From NCBI GenBank assembly GCA_002392765.1, contig DGHT01000033.1:1-37990 (forward strand): 37,990 bases of DNA, given 5' to 3'. This DNA comes from Verrucomicrobia bacterium UBA3841 (GTDB lineage: Bacteria; Verrucomicrobiota; Kiritimatiellia; RFP12; UBA1067). This document shows positions 32,063-37,990 of this stretch, piece after piece (the stretch's first letter is position 1; each line of letters starts with the position of its first letter). The notes under the pieces were generated by a model. The model was not told the origin of the DNA, did no database searches, and saw nothing but the letters and a program-made list of their open reading frames with translations. A program made the translations under genes and the position numbers.

Positions 32063-35000
32063 TCTTCCTCAACTCCTCGAGCTGGCGCTTTTCAAATTCG
32101 GACAGTTCGTCGATGCGGCCGAGTACGCTGCGCAGAGTGCCTTTGGCGCGAAGCTGCTGGCCGCGGCGCATCTGCACTCTCGCGAGCGAGATGAGCATTC
32201 GGACGTCGGCGGGTTTCCCCTCCTCGTCTTTCGAAAGATCGCACGCCTTCTGTATGCATGCTTCGGCTTCGTCGAAATCCTTGCCCGCGTCCATGAGAAT
32301 CGTGCCGAGGGTTTCCCAGACGACATACAGCGACGGCGCGGCCTCCGTGGCCTTTCTGGCGAACTTTTCGGCCTCGTCCAGTTTGCCGCGGCGCTTTAGC
32401 GTTTCGGCGAGGTCGTTGAGAGCCATGGCTGCGGGCTGCTTGCCCGCCACGGCCAGGCGCAGGTATTTTTCGGCCTCTTCCGGATTGTCTTCTCTCAGAG
32501 CGATGGAGCCGAGGACATAGTTGGCCAGCGGTGCGGCCGGATTGACGGAAAGCTCTTTCACGGCCTGGCGGCGCGCGTCTTCCACATCATTCATCTTGAT
32601 GTCCAGGTCGAGGATGAATTCGCTCGTCTTTCTTATGTCGGGCCTGCTCTTGGAGGCCGCGATAAGCGAGTCGCGCGCCAGCATCAGGTTGTCGCGCCCG
32701 CCCTTGCGCATAAGCGAGAAGGCCTTCGTCGAAAGCAGATTGTAGTCGTCCGGCGAAGTTGCGTTCTTTTCCATCGAAGGGATGATGTCGATTTCGAGTT
32801 CCGTTTCCAGGGATTCCTTGAGCGCGGCCTTCGTCGAATCGCCGGCGGTGTCTCCCACGGCGTCGATCTGCTGCATGACGATGGATGCGAGCAGCGACCA
32901 TGCCTGCATGAACTGGGAATTGGCATCGGTAAGCTGGCGCAGCATCGTTTTGGCGCCGGGTAGGTCGCCTTCAAGGGCCTTGATAAGCGCGAACTGCAGT
33001 TTGACGTCCGGCTCGCCGGCGAGTTCGGCGGGAAGGCGGTTCAGGTATTCCTTCGCTTTCGCCGTGTCGTTCTCCATGAGTGACAGTCTGGCCAGTCCGA
33101 GAAGCGCGATCTTGTTGGACGAGTCGATCTTGAGCGTGGAGTTGTAGGCTTCGCGCGCCTTGTCTTCGTTCTGCCGGCTTTCGTAGTAGGAAGCGGCGAG
33201 CGAAAGCTCGGCCAGGGCCCTGTTCTCTTCGGGGATGAAGTCCAGCGCGCGGCGGAACTGCATCATCGCGTCTTCCGAGCGCCCGGATTTCAGCAGCGCG
33301 TAGCCGTAGCGCGCGAGATATTCGGGATCGCAGATGTATCCGTAGAGGAGTGTCAGGTCGCTGGGACGGAACCTGCGCTTCTCGTCCTTGTAGATTGCGG
33401 AAAGTTTGTTTGAAAGATCCTTGAGACGCGCGTTCGCCCGTTTGTGGCGGGAGCGTGCGAGATGCATTTCGTTTACGAGCGCGCAGAAGTTGTCGGCGTC
33501 GATTTCGTTGAGAACCAGCTCGTACATGTCGAAGGCCTTGTCGTACATGGCCATCGCGCCTTCTTCGTCGCCGGCCGTCTGGAGTTTGATTCCCTGCTCC
33601 TGGAACGCGTAGCCGGTGTTGTTTGCTATAAGGCCCATGTGCCGCCTCAGGGAGAGCCTGAGGATCGCGAACATGTCGTCGGTGCTTGCTCCGCCGGGCC
33701 CGTACAGGCTCCAGCTTCCCCAGCCCTTGGGCGCGTGGAGGATTTCGGAGAATTGTTTCCACTGCCCCCAGTCGTAAGCCTTTGAAGGATCGCCGCCGAA
33801 GAACATGAATTCCGCCACTGGCTCCTTGTTCGCGTAAAGCCAGATGTCGGGCGCGCCGAACACCACCGCTTTCGAAGCGATTTCGGGGTCGGACGAGAAC
33901 CATTTCTGGAGGAAGGGGACCAGCCTTCTGCGTTCGAGGCCTCTGTATTTGCGGAGGATGTCGAGAAGTTCGGAATTCGCCGCGGGGCAGAGGTTTTCAG
34001 CTTCGACGGTCTCCGCCAGCCGGTCGATGTACTCGACGTCGTTCTCGCGGCGCAGGTTTACTATGTTGATTTTCTTCCCCGCCCGCCTGGCCGCGAGCAT
34101 CAGGTTGTCGTCGAACGATCCGTCGGAGACGAACCATGTGCGTCCGTCCATGTCGGCCACGATTCTTTCGCAAACCTTGTCGACGAACGCGCCGCCGGCC
34201 TTGCTGCTGTCGAACATGACGAACCTGTTGACGAGCGACGAGATGACCAGTACGAACGCGAAGAATCCTCCGGCGGAGTAGCCGGTGCAGATGCGGATTT
34301 TCTTGTCCTTTTCGATTTCCTCCTTCGTCGCCGACTCCATTGATATCGCCGCGCTGTGCGCCTGGCTCCACCAGAAGGCCAGAACGCATCCGGAGGCGAA
34401 CGCCGCGCAGAGCGTCGAGAAGAGCGCCGGCATGTTGAGGGGACGGATGATCGCGTCCGGCGCGAGCGAAGTGCTTGTCGCGAGGATTAGAAGTATCGTG
34501 AGAAGCGCGTGGAAGAAACGTTCCGATTTGTCGGTCGAGTTGGAGAACGCGCGCTTCGACGAGAAGAGCGTGACGATGAACGGGAGCACGGCGAATATTA
34601 TCACCGCATACCAGTGCTCGAGGTTGCCGAAACGCTTGGCGAGGAGAACCTGTGCGTCCCAGTATTTGTCCACGTCGCCGACGGCGAAGATGGAGTACGC
34701 GAAGAAGGCGGCCGTGAAACCGATGATGGTCAGGGCGGCCGCTCCGTATCCCTTGCCGCCGCGTCTTACCGACGCCGACCAGACGACGCCGGCGTACAGC
34801 GGCAGCGCGAGCATGAACATCGCCGTGTCGGCGCTGCCGACGCCGGCCATGACGCCCATTATCAGCGGCACGAGACCCCACAGACCTCCTTTGCGCTTCG
34901 AGTACGCCACGACGGGCGTGAACGAGACGATGGCCCATGTCGCGTCGAAAAGGCGCGGCTCGAGCTGCATGGCGGAGGAACTCAGCGCCGTCGAGAACAT

Positions 35001-35369
35001 GTAGACCAGCGCCGCGCACGCGCCGCCGATCTCGGCGGTCTGCTTTTTTACCGACGGAGAGAAGTCGCCGGTTATGGACATTCCGATGAAAGACGAAACG
35101 AGATAGTACAGACACAACACGCTTATCGTGGCGCATACCGGCGAAATGGCGTTTGTCAGGCCGACGAGCTTCGCGAAATTCCCCATGAGAGGGAATATCT
35201 TGAGAGAGCTGACGTCGAATCCGAGCCATTGCGCTTCGAGTTGCGCTATTTCGCCGGGCGGGACGAAGTCCACGGCCGACAGGAAAAACAGCGGGATGGA
35301 GAGCAGCAGAAGGGCGGCCGGAACATACCATCTGGCGAACCCTGGAGTTTTGTCGCTTTCTGATTTCAT
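32052..35369 (-). CDS. Large polytopic membrane protein with C-terminal TPR array (DUF2723-like N-terminus)
   Basis: An 1105-residue protein. The first 370 residues have about ten membrane segments; FVPPGEIAQLEAQWLGFD after the first one and the hydrophobic pattern resemble DUF2723/GT-C-type membrane proteins. A soluble middle part follows (about 375-585, including DMDGRTWFVSDGSFDDNL and VFGAPDIWLYANKEP). From about 590 to the end there are helical TPR-type repeats (YARYGYALLKSGRSEDAMMQFRRAL is in this region, as are ALAELSLAASYYESRQNEDK and LNDLAETLKRRGKLDEAEKF). It may be a surface-glycan glycosyltransferase or assembly factor; this is uncertain. It starts 54 bases after metY ends, with no terminator between. 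Confidence 0.78.
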   Translation of the reverse strand: MKSESDKTPGFARWYVPAALLLLSIPLFFLSAVDFVPPGEIAQLEAQWLGFDVSSLKIFPLMGNFAKLVGLTNAISPVCATISVLCLYYLVSSFIGMSITGDFSPSVKKQTAEIGGACAALVYMFSTALSSSAMQLEPRLFDATWAIVSFTPVVAYSKRKGGLWGLVPLIMGVMAGVGSADTAMFMLALPLYAGVVWSASVRRGGKGYGAAALTIIGFTAAFFAYSIFAVGDVDKYWDAQVLLAKRFGNLEHWYAVIIFAVLPFIVTLFSSKRAFSNSTDKSERFFHALLTILLILATSTSLAPDAIIRPLNMPALFSTLCAAFASGCVLAFWWSQAHSAAISMESATKEEIEKDKKIRICTGYSAGGFFAFVLVISSLVNRFVMFDSSKAGGAFVDKVCERIVADMDGRTWFVSDGSFDDNLMLAARRAGKKINIVNLRRENDVEYIDRLAETVEAENLCPAANSELLDILRKYRGLERRRLVPFLQKWFSSDPEIASKAVVFGAPDIWLYANKEPVAEFMFFGGDPSKAYDWGQWKQFSEILHAPKGWGSWSLYGPGGASTDDMFAILRLSLRRHMGLIANNTGYAFQEQGIKLQTAGDEEGAMAMYDKAFDMYELVLNEIDADNFCALVNEMHLARSRHKRANARLKDLSNKLSAIYKDEKRRFRPSDLTLLYGYICDPEYLARYGYALLKSGRSEDAMMQFRRALDFIPEENRALAELSLAASYYESRQNEDKAREAYNSTLKIDSSNKIALLGLARLSLMENDTAKAKEYLNRLPAELAGEPDVKLQFALIKALEGDLPGAKTMLRQLTDANSQFMQAWSLLASIVMQQIDAVGDTAGDSTKAALKESLETELEIDIIPSMEKNATSPDDYNLLSTKAFSLMRKGGRDNLMLARDSLIAASKSRPDIRKTSEFILDLDIKMNDVEDARRQAVKELSVNPAAPLANYVLGSIALREDNPEEAEKYLRLAVAGKQPAAMALNDLAETLKRRGKLDEAEKFARKATEAAPSLYVVWETLGTILMDAGKDFDEAEACIQKACDLSKDEEGKPADVRMLISLARVQMRRGQQLRAKGTLRSVLGRIDELSEFEKRQLEELRKSAK

Positions 35370-35423
35370 TGCGTTCGGTTTTATCGTTCTCTGTTTCTTG
35401 GAATGGTTCTCGGCGGCTTTGGA

Positions 35424-36707
35424 TCAGCGCTTTTCGATCCTGGCCAGGGCCTGTTTGATGTCGTCTATCAAGTCTTCCGGATCCTCGAGACCTACTGAAA
35501 GCCTGATGAGATCCGGAGGAATGCCCGCCGCGCGCAGCTGTTCGTCGCTGAGCTGCCTGTGCGTGTGGGAGGCTGGGTGCAGCACGCAGCTCCATGCGTC
35601 GGCGACATGCGTGACGATCGCTATGAGTTTGAGCGAGTCCATGAATTTGATCGAAGCCTCGCGCCCTCCCTTTATGCCGAACGTCATTACGCCGCACGGG
35701 GAATTTCCGTGGAACTGCTTCTTTACGAGCTTGTTGTATTTCGAATCCGGAAGTCCGGCGAAATTCACCCAGGCCACCTCTTTGCGCGTTTTCAGCCATT
35801 TCGCGATTTTAAGGGCTGACTCCGCGTGGCGGCGGATCCTCAGATGGAGCGATTCAAGGCCGAGATTCACGAGGAAGGCGTTGAAGGGGGAGGGGATCGA
35901 GCCGAAATCGCGCATCAGGTGGGCGGTGCATTTTGTTATGAACGCGAGTTTGCCGAATCGCTTCGTGTAGCTGAGGCCGTGGTACGATGCGTCGGGTTCC
36001 ACGAGCCCTTTGAATTTTTCGGGGTGTTTCTCCCAGTCGAAGTTCCCGGAGTCGACGATGCAGCCGCCGACCTGCGAGGAGTGTCCGTCCATGTACTTGG
36101 TGGTCGCGTGGGTCACGATATCGCACCCGAATTCGAAAGGACGGCAAAGTATGGGAGTGGGGAAAGTGTTGTCCATTATGAGCGGGACGCCGTTGGCGTG
36201 GGCGATCTTCGCGAACTTCGCGATGTCGAGCACGGCGCCGGAAGGATTGGCGACCGTTTCGCCGAAAACGCATTTGGTGTTCGGTCTGAAGGCTTTCTGT
36301 ATCGTTTTGGCGTCCGCGTCCGGATCGACGAACGTGAATTCAATACCGAGCTTCTTGAGCGACACGGCGAACAGGTTGAAGGTGCCGCCGTAGATCTGTG
36401 CGGACGACACGACATGGTCGCCGGCGTTGCACAGATTGAGAATGGCGAAAGTCGATGCGGCCTGGCCGGAACTTGTCAGTATCGCCGCAACGCCCCCTTC
36501 GAGCGCCGCGATCTTCTTTGCGACCTGGTCGTTCGTCGGATTGGCGAGACGCGTGTAGAAGTATCCAGGCGCTTTGAGATCGAACAGATCGCCCATGTGC
36601 TGGGTCGTGTCGTACTTGAAAGTTGTCGATGAATAGATCGGAACCTGACGCGGTTCGCCGCAGCTTGGCGACCACCCTCCTTGAATGCATAGTGTGTCAA
36701 TTTTCAT
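35424..36707 (-). CDS. metY: O-acetylhomoserine sulfhydrylase (aminocarboxypropyltransferase)
   Basis: A 427-residue PLP enzyme of the Cys/Met-metabolism family that forms homocysteine from O-acetylhomoserine and sulfide. MetY features are visible: an N-terminus of the type DTLCIQGGWSP, VPIYSSTTFKYD, YTRLANPTNDQV, Asp179 in LIMDNTFPTP (pairs with the PLP nitrogen) and Lys204 in THATTKYMDGHS (Schiff base). RLSVGLEDPEDLIDDIKQAL closes the protein as in the family. The ATG lies 9 bases after a TATAAT box on the minus strand, so its mRNA should have almost no leader. It heads a leftward unit with the membrane-TPR, WP-repeat and folC genes. Confidence 0.95.
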   Translation of the reverse strand: MKIDTLCIQGGWSPSCGEPRQVPIYSSTTFKYDTTQHMGDLFDLKAPGYFYTRLANPTNDQVAKKIAALEGGVAAILTSSGQAASTFAILNLCNAGDHVVSSAQIYGGTFNLFAVSLKKLGIEFTFVDPDADAKTIQKAFRPNTKCVFGETVANPSGAVLDIAKFAKIAHANGVPLIMDNTFPTPILCRPFEFGCDIVTHATTKYMDGHSSQVGGCIVDSGNFDWEKHPEKFKGLVEPDASYHGLSYTKRFGKLAFITKCTAHLMRDFGSIPSPFNAFLVNLGLESLHLRIRRHAESALKIAKWLKTRKEVAWVNFAGLPDSKYNKLVKKQFHGNSPCGVMTFGIKGGREASIKFMDSLKLIAIVTHVADAWSCVLHPASHTHRQLSDEQLRAAGIPPDLIRLSVGLEDPEDLIDDIKQALARIEKR

Positions 36708-36716
36708 AATATGGAG

Positions 36717-36728
36717 ATTATATCAAAA
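36717..36728 (-). promoter_or_regulatory. Extended -10 promoter of metY
   Basis: The minus strand reads TTTTGATATAAT from 36728 to 36717, with no recognisable -35 box at 16-18 bases. The metY ATG (36707-36705) follows after 9 bases, implying a leader of 0-3 bases. Confidence 0.62.
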
Positions 36729-36754
36729 AATTGGACGTTAATCCATAATTTACG

Positions 36755-37474
36755 CTATCTTTTTGACGGTGCCGCAGGCGTCCCTGCGACTTTCGCGATG
36801 TTGCCGCCGGAAAGACATTCCCGGTATATCGCGACGTCGTCCACGAGTCCTTTGTACGGCACTGAATACGACGACATTCCCGCTTTGCCGCCGAACGTCA
36901 CTTTCGTTTTCGAGAAGGACACCGGAATCACGCACTGCGACAGGCCTTTCGATTTCGGGCGAAAAGAGAAAAAACGCCACGGCGATTTCCCGTCCGGCCA
37001 GTCGAGATAGACGGCGTATTCGCGGCCTTTGCGCTTTGGATCGTACGACACGGCGATGTGGTGCCATTCTCCGTCGTGCATGGCCGAAGCGAATTTTGTG
37101 GCCCTTTGCCCCATCTGCCGCGCCATGGCGACTTCGAAATCCGAAAGCATGTCCTTGTCGGGTTTGAGCCAAAGCATCACGGTAAAGGGCGCCGCAGTGG
37201 ACAGTAAGTCGGGAATACCGGCGGGGGCGTCCGCAGTCGCTTTCGAGGAAGAGGACACGAGGCGCAGACACATGCCTTTTGCGGGATCGTTTGCTATCGC
37301 GGCGTTTTCGAGTTTGACGACCTCGCCGCATTCGAATGTCCATTTCCCGGCGGGGACCGGAAGATCCGGCGCGGCGCGGACGAAACCCGCCGCGAGTGCG
37401 AAAACCGCGGCGAAAGCTTTCGCCGCCAAGCGCCGCCCGTGCGGCGCGCGCCATTCTGGATGACTGTCCGACAT
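36755..37474 (-). CDS. Secreted LamG/concanavalin-A-like domain protein
   Basis: A 239-residue protein with a long N-region (MSDSHPEWRAPHGRRLAAK) and a hydrophobic core ending FVRAA, a plausible signal peptide. The rest is one LamG-like beta-sandwich (PF13385 type): PFTVMLWLKPD, MHDGEWHHIAVSYDP, YAVYLDWPDG, and YKGLVDDVAIYRECLSG, the typical closing motif. Such domains bind carbohydrates or sit as modules in surface proteins; this one stands alone. The ATG at 37474-37472 begins 6 bases after a TATAAT box, so the transcript should be leaderless. It is leftward, like metY, but has its own promoter; no terminator separates the two. Confidence 0.8.
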   Translation of the reverse strand: MSDSHPEWRAPHGRRLAAKAFAAVFALAAGFVRAAPDLPVPAGKWTFECGEVVKLENAAIANDPAKGMCLRLVSSSSKATADAPAGIPDLLSTAAPFTVMLWLKPDKDMLSDFEVAMARQMGQRATKFASAMHDGEWHHIAVSYDPKRKGREYAVYLDWPDGKSPWRFFSFRPKSKGLSQCVIPVSFSKTKVTFGGKAGMSSYSVPYKGLVDDVAIYRECLSGGNIAKVAGTPAAPSKR

Positions 37475-37480
37475 GCCCTG

Positions 37481-37492
37481 ATTATATCAAAA
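37481..37492 (-). promoter_or_regulatory. Extended -10 promoter of the LamG gene
   Basis: The minus strand reads TTTTGATATAAT from 37492 to 37481. The ATG begins at 37474, 6 bases after the box. No -35 consensus is seen. Confidence 0.6.
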
Positions 37493-37563
37493 TTCTGCGC
37501 CGTTTTACAGGAAAATCATCGTCGCCGCCGAAAAATGTTTTTGGTGTTTCTCTTTGGCGTTTT

Positions 37564-37575
37564 TTTTGATATAAT
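37564..37575 (+). promoter_or_regulatory. Extended -10 promoter of the tmRNA gene
   Basis: TTTTGATATAAT, preceded by more T. The start would be near 37582, about 70 bases before the mature tmRNA end; the leader holds a hairpin (GCCGTT 37579-37584, AACGGC 37590-37595) and would be removed by RNase P. This promoter is back-to-back with that of the LamG gene. Confidence 0.6.
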
Positions 37576-37652
37576 ATTGCCGTTATCGAAACGGCGGCAA
37601 AAGGGATCGGTTCCGGATTTCTGGCAGTCGCCGGTGCGGTAGAAATCCCAAT

Positions 37653-37990
37653 GGGGGTGATCCGGTTTCGACGGGATGTGTTGAGGTCGGGTTGCGCGTC
37701 GTGGATCCTCGTCGGCCACGTAAAAAACGAGGAAAAAAAGTAATTGCGAACAACGATTACGCTCTCGCCGCCTAATTAACGGCCGCGATGTCGAAGCGCC
37801 GATGTCTGCTGAGCGCCTAGGCATAATTTAGCAGGCCACGCTGCAGGGCTCTCCGCTCGGGTGCTGCAGGGTGCCGAACCGAACGGATGGATGGGGATAA
37901 GCCCGCCGGTCGGCGTACTCCATCCGAGACCAAAGGCCGGATACACGCGTAGAAGCTCGGGTGATGCCGTTTCGGACAGGGGTTCGACTC
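37653..37990 (+). ncRNA. ssrA: Transfer-messenger RNA (3' end cut by window edge)
   Basis: The 5' end GGGGGTGATCCGGTTTCGAC is the conserved tmRNA start. The tag frame begins at GCG 37746 and ends at TAA 37773-37775, encoding ANNDYALAA. Near the window end GGACAGGGGTTCGACTC is the T-arm of the tRNA-like domain; roughly 15-20 bases of the mature 3' end lie beyond the edge. It is the standard one-piece form, not permuted. tmRNA with SmpB rescues stalled ribosomes and tags the unfinished protein for proteolysis; smpB is not in this window. Confidence 0.95.

Noticed and set aside
33997..35799. 600-codon minus-strand frame overlapping the membrane-TPR and metY genes
   Set aside because: It is an arginine-rich shadow of the real frame, which has membrane segments and TPR repeats.
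37439..37642. Short plus-strand frame between the LamG gene and the tmRNA
   Set aside because: It runs through two back-to-back promoters and the tmRNA leader and has no ribosome site or recognisable product.
1..37990. CRISPR arrays, insertion sequences, phage genes, tRNA genes
   Set aside because: I looked for regular repeats, transposase motifs and cloverleaf-like sequences in the gaps and found none; apart from the tmRNA there is no RNA gene I can support.

Overview
The window is about 38 kb of GC-rich bacterial DNA with 24 protein-coding genes (one cut by the left edge) and a tmRNA gene cut by the right edge. The likely source is a Gram-negative bacterium of the PVC superphylum, perhaps a Kiritimatiellota or Lentisphaerota gut or host-associated lineage. 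This rests on a secreted glycoside-hydrolase cluster without SusC/SusD, a beta-helix protein with a choice-of-anchor-Q-like C-terminus, a TPR-like protein of a type I remember from Planctomycetes/Kiritimatiellota, and LamG and WP-repeat proteins. It is an inference and no rRNA is present to confirm it.

Layout. (1) 1-308: start of a leftward gene, apparently leaderless, whose promoter and start codon are covered by a 24-bp inverted repeat, then the start of a rightward promoter. (2) 309-22557: thirteen co-directional, mostly overlapping genes forming a glycan-utilisation locus: GH99/WbsX-like enzyme, two paralogous GH42-like enzymes, a serine hydrolase, a beta-helix protein, a GH29 alpha-fucosidase, a GH2 enzyme, a beta-propeller/GH36-like fusion, a GH20 hexosaminidase, an MFS importer and three NAD(P)-dependent oxidoreductases. 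A second GH20 gene (22622-24040) follows with its own promoter. The set fits trimming of a fucosylated, N-acetylhexosamine- and galactose-containing host-type glycan (mucin or N-glycan) outside the cytoplasm, uptake by the MFS protein and oxidative processing of the sugar in the cytoplasm. (3) 24225-29631: ilvC operon with a CPA2 antiporter, a TPR-like protein and a LacZ-like protein with no catalytic barrel. (4) 29658-36707, leftward: metY, a large membrane-TPR protein, a WP-repeat protein and folC, coupled by overlaps. (5) 36755-37474, leftward: secreted LamG protein. (6) 37653 to the end: tmRNA encoding tag ANNDYALAA.

The most general signal is regulatory. An identical 12-mer, TTTTGATATAAT (an extended -10 element), stands before four transcription units and a one-mismatch version before ilvC. 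At three of these, and at the leftward gene at the left edge, the ATG lies 6-9 bases after the -10 box, so the mRNAs should be leaderless, while genes inside operons often have Shine-Dalgarno sequences. The protein-level surprises are the barrel-less LacZ homologue, the propeller-GH36 fusion, the duplicated GH42-like enzymes differing near the active site, and the WP-repeat protein. All assignments come from reading motifs; no database search was run.
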